Positions 26,463-35,398 of a stretch of 64,000 nt of DNA are shown piece after piece. Source of the DNA: Dermabacter indicis. Its GTDB lineage: Bacteria > Actinomycetota > Actinomycetes > Actinomycetales > Dermabacteraceae. Made by a program: the position numbers and the translations under genes. Each line of letters begins with the position of its first letter. Position 1 is the first letter of the stretch. Below the pieces are notes generated by a model. That model ran no database searches, was not told the DNA's origin, and saw nothing but the letters and a program-made list of their open reading frames with translations. The stretch covers positions 395,051 through 459,050 of the forward strand of contig CYUG01000011.1 of the NCBI GenBank assembly GCA_001403775.1, written 5' to 3'.

Positions 26463-28178
26463 TTGGCACAGCGACAGCCTCCGCTTGATCCACGACTCCT
26501 CCGCCACGTCTCTAGCGCTCGCGCGCACGTGATTCGCGCGGTGGTCCTGGGCCTCGTGGAGGCTGTTTGCGCAATAGTGACGGCATGGTGTGTAGCGGAG
26601 CTCGGTGCCGACCTTCTCGTCGAGCGCACGTGGCCGCACGAGAATCCGCTCCCCCTCGGCATCCTCACGGTGGCACTTCTCGTGCGCGCAGCTGCCGTAT
26701 GGCACACGCAAGCCACGGGCCACCGTGCCGCTACCGAAACGATCGGCGAGCTTCGCCGGGCTGTGATCGAGAAGAACGCCGCTCTCGGACCGCGAGGCCG
26801 CTCGGGGGAAGCCGCCTCAACCGCGGCTCTCGCTACGGCGGGACTCGAGAACCTACGCCCGTACCTCACGGGGTACGTTCCTCAGCTCGCGCTCTCCGCG
26901 ACCGTGACCCCACTTGCGCTAGTCGCGATCACCGTGTGGGACCTCACGAGTGCGATCGTGGCGTGTATCGCCCTCCCCCTCATCCCAATCTTCATGATCC
27001 TCATCGGGAAAATGACCGAGGGGTCCTCGGCACGTTCACTCGCGACCATGCGCACCCTGTGGTCGGAAACCCTTGATCTGGTCGAAGGCCTTCCCACGCT
27101 TCGCGCCCTTGGCCGAGCCAAAGGCTCCGAGCGGATCGTCGCGGATCTCGGCGCCCGCCACAAAAAATCCGCGATGACGACTCTCGCGTGGGCCTTCCTT
27201 TCGAGCTTCGCACTCGAACTGATCGCGACTCTCGGCGTCGCCCTCATTGCCGTCTCAATCGGCTTGCGTCTCGTGAGCGGAGGCATGGAGCTTTTCCCCG
27301 CAATCGCCGTGCTCGTGCTCGCCGCCGAGGTGTACTTGCCTTTGCGCCTCGTGGGCCAGCAATTTCACGCCTCGACGGATGGCCTCGCCGCCGTCGATGC
27401 CGCGTTCGAGGTGCTCGACTCTCACTCCGGGGTCGAGGCACAAGGCGCGAAGAACACAAGTCCCTCCCCCGCCCCGCATCTCGCCAGCACAAGCATCGTG
27501 CTCACGAACGTCAGCGTCGCGGGCCGCAATCGCCTCGCCCCCGTCAACCTCACATGCAGCATTCGGGCCGGAGCGATCACCGCGCTTCGCGGTGCGAGTG
27601 GCGACGGAAAATCCACCACGATCGCGGCGATTCTCGGGCTCCTCGCTCCCACCTCCGGCACCATCGAACTCCGTCCCGAAAACGGCGCCCCCATAGCCTT
27701 GAGGGATGTCGACCTCGAGAGCCTGTGGGCGCAAGTGGCGTGGCTCCCGCAGAGGCCGGTCGTAGGGCCAGGCAGGCTCCGGGCGATCCTCGAGGATTCA
27801 CTTCCCACCGGTATCGACCCCGCCGGCACCAAAGCCAAAGAGCTCATCGAGCGTGCCTCACACGCCACGGGCCTCGACACCCACGTCGTTGACGTTCACG
27901 GATGGGACGTCGAACTGGGCCGCGGTGGCACTGGGCTCTCCGTCGGTCAGAGACAGCGCGTTGCCCTCACCGCCGCTCTATTGGAGTCAAAACCGCTCGT
28001 CATCCTCGATGAGCCAACCTCCCACCTCGATGGGGCGAGCGAAGACATGATCGTGCGCCTACTCGAGGCCCTGCGTGAAGGTGGCTCGAGCGTTCTCGTA
28101 ACCGCCCACAGGCAGGCGCTTCTCGACATCGCGGACCAGGTCATCGACGTGCGCGCCGGAGAGGTGGTGGCACCGTGA
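26463..28178 (+). CDS. cydD: CydD subunit of the bd-assembly ABC exporter
   Basis: 571 residues from TTG 26463, preceded by AAAGGACC. Longer in-frame options overlap cydB and are rejected. An N-terminal six-TM ABC exporter domain is followed by an ATPase with Walker A GASGDGKST, signature LSVGQRQRV and Walker B LVILDEPTSHLD. CydDC exports reductant (cysteine/glutathione in E. coli) needed for cytochrome bd assembly. In actinobacteria the low-molecular-weight thiol substrate differs or is unknown. It overlaps cydC by four bases. Confidence 0.93.
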   Translation: MAQRQPPLDPRLLRHVSSARAHVIRAVVLGLVEAVCAIVTAWCVAELGADLLVERTWPHENPLPLGILTVALLVRAAAVWHTQATGHRAATETIGELRRAVIEKNAALGPRGRSGEAASTAALATAGLENLRPYLTGYVPQLALSATVTPLALVAITVWDLTSAIVACIALPLIPIFMILIGKMTEGSSARSLATMRTLWSETLDLVEGLPTLRALGRAKGSERIVADLGARHKKSAMTTLAWAFLSSFALELIATLGVALIAVSIGLRLVSGGMELFPAIAVLVLAAEVYLPLRLVGQQFHASTDGLAAVDAAFEVLDSHSGVEAQGAKNTSPSPAPHLASTSIVLTNVSVAGRNRLAPVNLTCSIRAGAITALRGASGDGKSTTIAAILGLLAPTSGTIELRPENGAPIALRDVDLESLWAQVAWLPQRPVVGPGRLRAILEDSLPTGIDPAGTKAKELIERASHATGLDTHVVDVHGWDVELGRGGTGLSVGQRQRVALTAALLESKPLVILDEPTSHLDGASEDMIVRLLEALREGGSSVLVTAHRQALLDIADQVIDVRAGEVVAP

Positions 28179-30037
28179 GGATGTCGTCGCGCGCTCTTTC
28201 GCGCATGCACGAGCTTATGGAGATCGGTCCGCGCCAGCTTACGGCGGCGGTTGCCGCGGGCGCCGCTACCCTCGGTAGTGCCTTTGCTCTCGCCGTCGTC
28301 TCCGGCTACCTCATCACGAAATCGTGGACGATGCCGCCCGTTCTCGATCTTACGGTTGCCGTCGTGTCCGTGCGTGCGCTCGGTATTTCTCGAGGGGTGT
28401 TCCGCTACTTCGAGCGACTGCTCACCCACGATGCGGCCCTCACGGGCGTCTCGAGGCTGCGCACCAACCTGTACGCGGGTCTCGCGAGTGCGCCCTCCAC
28501 TCGTGCCGGTCGCCTGAGGCGAGGTGATCTCCTCGCGCGCATCGGCGACGATGCCGAAGACATGGCGAATGATGTCATCCGCGCGGTCGTTCCTGCCCTC
28601 GTCGCGCTCGTGATGGCGGTCGCGATCCTCGCGACAATCGCCCCGTTCTCCCCGCTTGCGGCGCTCGCGATGCTCGTGGGCCTCACTTTCGCCACAGTCA
28701 TCGCGCCCGTTCTCGCCTTCCGTGCATCCCTCAGGGCTGAACGCGACCTCGTGGAGGCGCGCGCCCACCTCAACACGCTCTCTCTTTTCGCCCTCGACAA
28801 CGCCGATGTTCTTCGCGTCAAAGGTCTATGGCACGAAGCTCTCGCTGATCTCCGGGCCGCCCAATCGCGGTTCGATGCGGCTCTCGACAAGGCCGCCGTC
28901 CCCTCGGCCTTTGCGCGCAGCAGCACCCAGATCGCCATGATCCCCGCTCTTCTCGGCTCGATCCTCGCGGCAGGAGCCGTGTACAACCTCGAGTCCACGG
29001 GCATCGTCGGCGGCCTCATGGGGCACACGGCCGGCATCATCGGCGTCATCATCCTCGCCCCGCTTTCGAGCTTTGAGGCGGCCTCGGTTCTCCCGCAAGC
29101 GGCAAGCCAGCGCGCACGCTCGGTGATCGCGGCGGAACGCCTCGCGGAACTCGACCCTGGCAGCGCCCCCGTGGCATCCTCGTTCGACACCGCGGGCAGC
29201 TCGAGTGTGCGCGAGGCCCTGCGGGCCGCGAGTGAATCGCCGCAGTCGGCGATTGAGAGCCCAGCAACCGTCGGCCCCACCGACACTCCCGCCTCCCCCG
29301 CGCTGACCCGCCCCGAACCCCCCGAGCGGCCCGAGCCTGCTTCTCTCACCGCCTCCGCGCTCACGACGGGCTGGAGTGCCACACGCCCCCTCGCACACGA
29401 CCTCGAAGTGGCCTTCTCCCCGGGAAGTCGCACTCTTGTGTACGGCGCTTCGGGTCGCGGGAAGTCCACGCTCGGCCTTACCCTTGCGGGCCTGCTCACC
29501 CCGCTGAGCGGTCAAGTTTCTTACGGGGATTCTCCACTCGCCGCGTTCGGTCCCGCGCAGCTCGCTTCTCGCGTGGCATTCTTTGCCGAGGACGCGCACG
29601 TGTTCGCCACGAGCCTGCGAGAGAACATTCGCGTGGTGCGAGGCGACCTGACCGATGAGCACATCGCTCACGCTCTCGATCTCGCGGGCCTCGGCACGTG
29701 GGTTGCAGAGCTCCCCGAAGGTCTCGACACGATCCTCGGAAGCGGCGGCCAGGACGTTTCGGGCGGTGAGCGACGCAGACTCCTGCTCGCCCGTGCCATC
29801 GCGCACGGCGCCGCCGTGACCGTCCTCGATGAACCCACCGAGCATCTCCATCTCGATCTCGCCTCGGAACTCATGGAGGGTATCCTCACTCCCGGCAGGT
29901 TTTTCGCCCCCGAGGCTACGGTCATCGTCATCACGCACGACAGGCGATTCATGGATTCGGGCGCGGCGGTGATCGACCTCGATGCCCACAGCACGCACGA
30001 AGGGAGCCCCCATGTCGAACGCCACGAGGATCAGTGA
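28175..30037 (+). CDS. cydC: CydC subunit of the bd-assembly ABC exporter
   Basis: 620 residues. The GTG start overlaps the cydD stop; ATG 28181 is an alternative. A six-TM exporter domain (residues 1-310) is followed by an unusually long Ser/Pro-rich linker (about 325-390) and then an ATPase with Walker A GASGRGKST, signature VSGGERRRL and Walker B VTVLDEPTEHLH. Forms a heterodimer with CydD. The final 26 bases overlap the start of the histidine kinase gene. Confidence 0.93.
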   Translation: MRMSSRALSRMHELMEIGPRQLTAAVAAGAATLGSAFALAVVSGYLITKSWTMPPVLDLTVAVVSVRALGISRGVFRYFERLLTHDAALTGVSRLRTNLYAGLASAPSTRAGRLRRGDLLARIGDDAEDMANDVIRAVVPALVALVMAVAILATIAPFSPLAALAMLVGLTFATVIAPVLAFRASLRAERDLVEARAHLNTLSLFALDNADVLRVKGLWHEALADLRAAQSRFDAALDKAAVPSAFARSSTQIAMIPALLGSILAAGAVYNLESTGIVGGLMGHTAGIIGVIILAPLSSFEAASVLPQAASQRARSVIAAERLAELDPGSAPVASSFDTAGSSSVREALRAASESPQSAIESPATVGPTDTPASPALTRPEPPERPEPASLTASALTTGWSATRPLAHDLEVAFSPGSRTLVYGASGRGKSTLGLTLAGLLTPLSGQVSYGDSPLAAFGPAQLASRVAFFAEDAHVFATSLRENIRVVRGDLTDEHIAHALDLAGLGTWVAELPEGLDTILGSGGQDVSGGERRRLLLARAIAHGAAVTVLDEPTEHLHLDLASELMEGILTPGRFFAPEATVIVITHDRRFMDSGAAVIDLDAHSTHEGSPHVERHEDQ

Positions 30038-31193
30038 GCTCACAGCGGCGGTGCTCAATGCCGAGGACCCCGACGACCTGCTCGATCTTCTTGCCGATGC
30101 GGCTTTCGACATTCTCGCCCCCGATTCGCTGCTTGCGCTCCTCCCGCTCGACGATTCGACGTGGGTGTGCGAGCTCGTGCGCGGGCGTTTCACTGCCGAA
30201 TTGCTCGGCACGTCCGTGTCCCATGCCTCGGGAAGTTCTGACTCGGCGCGTCTACCGTTCGTCCTCGATTACGACTCCCCCGAGACCCTCAAGAAGCTCA
30301 CGTGGGGCGACCTTACGAAGGCCCTTGCCGGCGAACGCCTCGGCAACGAGGAGATTGTGGACTCTGAGATTGCGGCATTCCCGATCGATGCCGGGGCTGC
30401 TCGCCGGGGTTTGCTCGTGGCCGCGCGTTTCACGGGTGAGAGGTCCGACGCCGGCTCGGCCTTCACCAAGGCCGAATCCGTGAGCGCCGCGTCGCTCGCC
30501 TCCCTGTTTTCATTCGCGCTCAACGGCGCGACGGGGCGCAGCGCAGTTGAGGACGACCTCAATGACGAACGCAATCGCATCGCGCGCGACCTCCACGATC
30601 TCGCTATTCAGGAGCTCTTCGGTGTGGGGATACAGCTCGAGACCGTCATGGCGGAAGCGACGCGGTTTCCCGAATATTCCGACGAGGGGCCGGTCGCGAC
30701 AAGCCTCAAGGATTCGGTCGCAGGCATCGAACGATCCATTGCGGAGATCCGCGGGATCGTCCAGTCGCTGCGCAACGAGAGAATCGACGTGACGCTCTCG
30801 CAGCGCCTTCGCCACGAGTGCGGACTCGCGATCGCGGGCCTCGGCTTCGTTCCTTCACTCCAGATCAATGCCCCGATCACCGAGCTGGATGCGATCGAGG
30901 GGGAACTGAAGGAAGACGTCGTGGCGGTCGTCAAGGAGTGCCTCGCGAACGTGGCGCGCCACGCACACGCGAGCGCAGTGTCCGTGAATATCACGCTCTT
31001 CAAGGAGGGCGTGGACACGGTCATTCAGGTGAATGTGAGCGATAACGGGCGCGGCATCGATCCGAGCGTCACGCGCCGTTCGGGCCTCGCGAATATGGGC
31101 GCGCGTGCACGGCGACATCTCGGGTGGGTCGACTTCTACAGCCTCGACCCGGGAACGATGGTGAGCTGGCGCGCGACGATCGGCGTCTCTTAG
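30012..31193 (+). CDS. GAF-domain sensor histidine kinase (NarL-partner type)
   Basis: 393 residues from ATG 30012. The N-terminal GAF-like domain (about 1-175) has no TM. HisKA_3 dimerisation follows with phospho-acceptor His195 in RIARDLHDLAIQELFG, then an HATPase_c (ECLANVARHAHASAVSV, SDNGRGIDPS, GLANMGARAR). Soluble kinases of this build include the redox/oxygen sensors DevS/DosT, although those have two GAF domains. The gene overlaps cydC by 26 bases, so it is co-transcribed with cydABDC, suggesting a link to respiration. Ligand unknown. Confidence 0.88.
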   Translation: MSNATRISELTAAVLNAEDPDDLLDLLADAAFDILAPDSLLALLPLDDSTWVCELVRGRFTAELLGTSVSHASGSSDSARLPFVLDYDSPETLKKLTWGDLTKALAGERLGNEEIVDSEIAAFPIDAGAARRGLLVAARFTGERSDAGSAFTKAESVSAASLASLFSFALNGATGRSAVEDDLNDERNRIARDLHDLAIQELFGVGIQLETVMAEATRFPEYSDEGPVATSLKDSVAGIERSIAEIRGIVQSLRNERIDVTLSQRLRHECGLAIAGLGFVPSLQINAPITELDAIEGELKEDVVAVVKECLANVARHAHASAVSVNITLFKEGVDTVIQVNVSDNGRGIDPSVTRRSGLANMGARARRHLGWVDFYSLDPGTMVSWRATIGVS

Positions 31194-31206
31194 ACCGAAG
31201 GGGGGG

Positions 31207-31830
31207 CTACTTCCAGTCGGCGCGGCGGCGAGCAACGACCCACGCGGCAACCTGCGTGCGGCGCTGAAGGCCCATTTTGTGGAGGATGCCCGTGATGCGG
31301 TTTTTGACGGTCTTTTCGGCGACGCCGAGCTGATCGGCGATCTCGCGGTTCGCGAGGCCGTCACCGATGAACTCGACGATGCGGCGCTCGACGGCGGAAA
31401 AGTCGAATTCGTCTTCGCTCGTCCCGCCCGCGGGCCATGCCGTTTCTCCGTTGGCGACCTTGATGATCGTCGAGATGATCTCGTTCGAACGGACGGACTT
31501 GAGGAGGAGACCGGACGCGCCGGCCGCGCGGGATTCGCGGATCGCCGCGTCGTCATTAAACGAGGTGAGCACGAGCATGGTCTGATTCTCGTTCTCCTGA
31601 CGCGCCGCGTTCATGACATCGATGCCAGTGCCGTCGGGAAGCTGAAGATCCGTGACCAGGATGTCCGGCTGCACGGCGGGGAGCCGACGCTTGGCTTCAC
31701 CTACGGTGCTCGCTTCGGCAACGACGCTGAGGCGTGCATCCGCATCAATGACGGCCACGATGCCGCGACGCACAACTTCGTGGTCATCGACAATCATGAC
31801 GCGGTACTGATCGCCGCTTACTTCGCTCAC
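31207..31830 (-). CDS. NarL/LuxR-family response regulator
   Basis: 207 residues from GTG 31830, chosen for GGAGAG seven bases upstream; the ATG at 31866 adds 12 residues. The receiver domain has the Asp15-Asp16 acidic pair, phospho-acceptor Asp61 (ILVTDLQLPDGTG) and Lys in LLLKSVRS. The C-terminal LuxR HTH reads LANREIADQLGVAEKTVKNR. It is the natural partner of the histidine kinase, but is encoded convergently, with 13 bases between the stops, so it has its own promoter. Confidence 0.93.
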   Translation of the reverse strand: MSEVSGDQYRVMIVDDHEVVRRGIVAVIDADARLSVVAEASTVGEAKRRLPAVQPDILVTDLQLPDGTGIDVMNAARQENENQTMLVLTSFNDDAAIRESRAAGASGLLLKSVRSNEIISTIIKVANGETAWPAGGTSEDEFDFSAVERRIVEFIGDGLANREIADQLGVAEKTVKNRITGILHKMGLQRRTQVAAWVVARRRADWK

Positions 31831-31953
31831 GCGTTTCTCTCCAGTTCGGTTGATCGGGGTCGTCACAGTCGCTACCTGGACATCTTAGCCGAACAGGGAC
31901 CAAATGCCCGCGCAAAACGGCGATTTGCAGGCGGTAGCGCCTCACCACCGTTT

Positions 31954-32916
31954 TTAGCGTCGGCGCTGGCAGTAGGGGCAGAGATGGCTCGAGCGGTTTT
32001 GAAACTGGACTCGTACGAGGGCGCGGCCGCAGCGTGGGCACGGCGTGCCGTGCTTACCGTAGGCGTTGAGTGATCGCGCGAAGTATCCGCTGCGCCCATC
32101 GACGTTGACGTAGAGCGCGTCGAAACTCGTTCCGCCCACCTCGAGGGCGCGCTGCATAACCCCGCGGCATGCCGTGAGCAGTTCGCGAATCTTGCGGCTC
32201 GAAATTCCGCTCGCAGCTCGCGCGAAGTGCAGCCGCGCCTCCCACAGCGCCTCGTCGGCATAAATATTGCCAATTCCGCTCACCGTGGCTTGGTCGAGAA
32301 TGACCGATTTAATGGGTGCCTGGCGCGTGCGAATTCGACGCACGAGATCGGCCTCATCTAGGGCGGGATCGAGAAGATCGCGGGCGATGTGTGAGGCACT
32401 GGACGGTATGAGCGGGAGGCCCGTGCCAACGCCGGCCGCGCGACCATCGGTGGTCGGGACAAGCGGGCTCACGTGCATCCCGCCAAAGATCCGTTGGTCG
32501 AGGAAGTCGATTCGGGTGCCTCCCGCCACGTGCAACCGGATGCGCAGGTGTTTTTCCGGATCGCTCGCGGGACCTTCGCTCGGTGGAATTTCCGACGGTT
32601 GCGCGGCATAGGTGTCCTCTCCCGCGTGCACGCGAAGCTGGCCGCTCATACCCAGATGCATCACGAGGGCTTCCCCGAAGGAAGGCGGATCCGATGGAGC
32701 GTGGCCGGCGTCGGAAAGGGTGGCCCACAGGAACTTGCCCCTGCGCGCAACCTCCCGGATCTCGCGCCCCTCGAGAGCGCGCTCGAAGCTTTTCACGCCG
32801 CCCTCGTGACGCTTAAGCGAGCGGGCCTCGCGCACCTCAACCCGCTCGATCACGCGACGGGCCACGAAGGGTTCGAGGCCGCGCCGCACGACCTCGACTT
32901 CGGGAAGTTCGGGCAT
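31954..32916 (-). CDS. mutM: Formamidopyrimidine-DNA glycosylase
   Basis: 320 residues beginning MPELPEVEVVRRGLEP, with the catalytic N-terminal Pro and Glu. H2TH region GIGNIYADEALWEA. The C-terminal zinc finger has four Cys (CPRCGR… CPYCQRR). Removes 8-oxoguanine and related lesions. A 25-30-residue low-complexity insert (DTYAAQPSEIPPSEGPASDP) makes it slightly longer than usual. Start is seven bases after rnc, same operon. Confidence 0.96.
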   Translation of the reverse strand: MPELPEVEVVRRGLEPFVARRVIERVEVREARSLKRHEGGVKSFERALEGREIREVARRGKFLWATLSDAGHAPSDPPSFGEALVMHLGMSGQLRVHAGEDTYAAQPSEIPPSEGPASDPEKHLRIRLHVAGGTRIDFLDQRIFGGMHVSPLVPTTDGRAAGVGTGLPLIPSSASHIARDLLDPALDEADLVRRIRTRQAPIKSVILDQATVSGIGNIYADEALWEARLHFARAASGISSRKIRELLTACRGVMQRALEVGGTSFDALYVNVDGRSGYFARSLNAYGKHGTPCPRCGRALVRVQFQNRSSHLCPYCQRRR

Positions 32917-32923
32917 GCGGTGC

Positions 32924-33673
32924 TTAGTCCTCGAACATCGTGAAGGTTTCGCCGCGTGCGCTGTAGTACGCGAGAACGGCGCGGCGGGCGGCCTCCATTT
33001 CGGCGCCCTTCTTGCTCGTGCCCTCGCCCGTGCCCGCGAGCGATTCCCCTACGTCTACGTGCGCGCGAAAGTGTTCGGCGTCGCCTTCGGTCCACTCTTC
33101 ATAGGTGTAGGTGGGAACGGCGCCGAGGAGCGCACCGATTTCTTGGAGACGCGACTTGTAGTCAAAGGCACCGAGCATGAAGGTGTCGTCGTCGAGGATC
33201 GGCGAAAGAAGTTCAAGCACAAACACGCGAGCTGCTTCCGCGCCGAGACTGAGGTGCACGGCGCCGATGATCGCCTCAACCGCGTCTTCGAGAACGGAAT
33301 CGCGGTCACGGCCGCCCGTGAGCGCCTCGCCCTTGCCGAGCTTGAGGTAGGCGCCGAGGTTGTGCAGGCGTGCGATGTGCGAGAGAGCCCTCGTGCTCAC
33401 GACCGTCGAGCGGCGGCGCGAGAGCGAGCCCTGCGGCGCCTCGGGAAACGCGCGGTAGAGGTGATCGGCCACGGCGAGGCTCAAAACGGCGTCGCCAAGG
33501 TACTCGAGGCGCTCGTTTTGCGGGCATCCATCGTGCTCGAAGCTGTACGAACGGTGCGTGAGCGCGAGGTCGAGCAGGTCCGGATCAAGCACACCGTGCA
33601 GCGGAAGCGAGGCGAGGAGCCCTGAGCGATCCTCAAGATGGGGTACGGCCTTCCGTTTGCTCTTGCGGCTCAC
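32924..33673 (-). CDS. rnc: Ribonuclease III
   Basis: 249 residues. The catalytic signature NERLEYLGDAVLSL occurs near residue 53 and the second acidic cluster DSVLEDAVEAIIGA near 125. A dsRNA-binding domain forms the C-terminus (FRAHVDVGESLAGTGEGTSK). The GTG start overlaps the yceD stop (GTGA). Processes rRNA precursors and dsRNA. Confidence 0.95.
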   Translation of the reverse strand: MSRKSKRKAVPHLEDRSGLLASLPLHGVLDPDLLDLALTHRSYSFEHDGCPQNERLEYLGDAVLSLAVADHLYRAFPEAPQGSLSRRRSTVVSTRALSHIARLHNLGAYLKLGKGEALTGGRDRDSVLEDAVEAIIGAVHLSLGAEAARVFVLELLSPILDDDTFMLGAFDYKSRLQEIGALLGAVPTYTYEEWTEGDAEHFRAHVDVGESLAGTGEGTSKKGAEMEAARRAVLAYYSARGETFTMFED

Positions 33674-34293
33674 TTCTCGCCGCCCTCGCTCTCCTCATCA
33701 TTCTCGAGGAAGCCGGCGAGCGCGGCAAAGCGCGGGTCGTACACCACGTGCTCGTGCTCGGGATCCTCTTCCATACGCTTGCCGCACTGCGAGCACAGAC
33801 CCGGGCAGTCTTCCCGGCACAGCGGCTGGTAGGGAGCGGCCATCGCGAAGGCATCGTGCACGAGGGGACCGAGGTCAATCACGTCGGCTTCGAGAACGGG
33901 GACGTCCTCTTCTTCGAGTTCCGCAGGAACTTTTTCGGGATAGGTGAAGAGCTCGTCGAATCGCACATCGAGGTGCTCCTCAACGGGGTCGAGGCAGCGC
34001 GAGCATTCGGCGTGCACATCGGCGCTCGCCGTGCCCGTGACATAAATGCCTTCGTCCACCGATTCGAGGCTCGCTTCAACCTTGATCTCATCCCCGGGCC
34101 TTACGGCGAATTCAGGGTCACCCACGGGCTGCTGGGATGTGGCGGTGCGGGTGATGCTTCGTTGCGAGCCGATCTTGTGAATGAGGTCAACAGCGTCGAT
34201 CTCGAGATCGAGGCCCGCGTTGAACGGCTTCTCGGCCTGGGCATCTTTCTTGTTGTGGGGGCGCTCCGAGCGCCGGCCCTTCATGTCGGTCAT
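33670..34293 (-). CDS. YceD/DUF177 family protein
   Basis: 207 residues. DUF177 hallmarks are AECSRCLDPVEEHLDVRF and the C-terminal CREDCPGLCSQCGK, with six Cys in putative metal-binding pairs. The family is linked to 23S rRNA metabolism and usually precedes rpmF. Here rpmF is absent and rnc follows directly with a four-base overlap. The ATG overlaps the coaD stop. Confidence 0.9.
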   Translation of the reverse strand: MTDMKGRRSERPHNKKDAQAEKPFNAGLDLEIDAVDLIHKIGSQRSITRTATSQQPVGDPEFAVRPGDEIKVEASLESVDEGIYVTGTASADVHAECSRCLDPVEEHLDVRFDELFTYPEKVPAELEEEDVPVLEADVIDLGPLVHDAFAMAAPYQPLCREDCPGLCSQCGKRMEEDPEHEHVVYDPRFAALAGFLENDEESEGGEK

Positions 34294-34805
34294 GAGTGCT
34301 CCTTTGAGTCTGCGGCGGAGTCGGCATATGCGACCTCGAGTGCGCGAGCGGAGGGGGCGGGAAGATACGGCGTAATCTCACCGCCGAGTGAGTGGATCTC
34401 TCGCACAAGCGAACTCGAGACGTGCGCGAGTGCGGGATCGGTCAGCAGGAAAAGCGTGTCGAGCGAAGCAAGATCCATGTTGGCTCGCGCCATGGGCTCC
34501 TCGTACGCGAGGTCCTGGGCGTTCCTGAGCCCCTTGATGAGGTGGGTCGCGCCGAGCTTCTTCGCGCCTTCCACAAGGAGGCCTGCGGGCAGCGCTTCCA
34601 CGCTCGTCCTATCGGCGAGCCCTTCGTTTTCGAGGGTTTCGCGAATCGCTTCGCAGCGCGCATCGAAGGGGATGTGCGCGCTCTTGTGAGGGTTGTGGGC
34701 GACGGCGACGACTACGCGATCGCTAAGCGCATGCGCGCGCCTCACGAGATCGAGGTGGCCGAGCGTGAACGGGTCGAAGGAGCCCGGAATGAGCGCGGTG
34801 AGCAT
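34290..34805 (-). CDS. coaD: Phosphopantetheine adenylyltransferase
   Basis: 171 residues. GSFDPFTLGHLDLV (T/HxGH motif) at residues 8-21; SSSLVREI matches the C-terminal motif. Catalyses the penultimate step of CoA synthesis. Coupled to rsmD upstream (9-base gap) and yceD downstream (overlap). Confidence 0.95.
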   Translation of the reverse strand: MLTALIPGSFDPFTLGHLDLVRRAHALSDRVVVAVAHNPHKSAHIPFDARCEAIRETLENEGLADRTSVEALPAGLLVEGAKKLGATHLIKGLRNAQDLAYEEPMARANMDLASLDTLFLLTDPALAHVSSSLVREIHSLGGEITPYLPAPSARALEVAYADSAADSKEHS

Positions 34806-34814
34806 GCGTTAAGC

Positions 34815-35396
34815 CTACCGGCTCGCCTCTGTGATCGCAGGGTCGAGGTAGGTGAAGTATTCGACTCTCGTGTCGCCAAAATCGCGGTGGCCCTCGTCCA
34901 CGAAGTGTTTGGGCAGTGGTGTCGCTTCGCTCCGAGCGGAGCGTTCGAGCACGATCATCGCCTCGTCGGCGAGCTCGCCGGCTTCTCCGAGCCCGGTCAC
35001 GAGGCGCGCGAGTTCTTCGGTGGCAACGGCGTAGGGCGGGTCGGCACACACGAGAGTGAAGGGGCCTTCGGGCCGGGGTCCGACGCTTGCCTGGCCGCAC
35101 TCGACCCTGAGGTCTCTCGTGAGTCCGAGCGTGCGGGCGGCTTCGCTGATGGCCTTCGCCGTGGGCCGGTGCGCTTCGACGAGGACGGCGAAGAAGGCGC
35201 CTCGAGAGAGGGCTTCGAAGGCGAGCGCGCCGGTTCCCGAGAAGAGGTCGAGGACCGTGGCGCCCTCAACGACGCCCCAGGACTCGAGCCTCGAAAACAG
35301 CGATTCGCGCACGCGATCACTCGTGGGCCGCGTGCGGTTCGTGGGAGGGGAAGGAACGGTACGCCCACCGAGCCTTCCGGCAATAATGCGCGGCAT
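34815..35396 (-). CDS. rsmD: 16S rRNA (guanine966-N2)-methyltransferase
   Basis: 193 residues starting MPRIIAGRLGGR, followed by TRPTSDRVRESLFSRLE, VLDLFSGTGALAFEALSRG (SAM-binding motif I) and catalytic ADPPY. Normal family length. The SD AAAGGAG lies within the recG end, giving tight recG-rsmD-coaD coupling. Confidence 0.95.
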   Translation of the reverse strand: MPRIIAGRLGGRTVPSPPTNRTRPTSDRVRESLFSRLESWGVVEGATVLDLFSGTGALAFEALSRGAFFAVLVEAHRPTAKAISEAARTLGLTRDLRVECGQASVGPRPEGPFTLVCADPPYAVATEELARLVTGLGEAGELADEAMIVLERSARSEATPLPKHFVDEGHRDFGDTRVEYFTYLDPAITEASR

Positions 35397-35398
35397 GT

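Noticed and set aside
25382-26869. 495-residue minus-strand frame opposite cydB
   Set aside because: Shadow of cydB and cydD, Arg/Glu-rich, with no coding signals of its own.
28826-30211. 461-residue minus-strand frame opposite cydC
   Set aside because: Shadow of cydC and the kinase start; no ribosome site.
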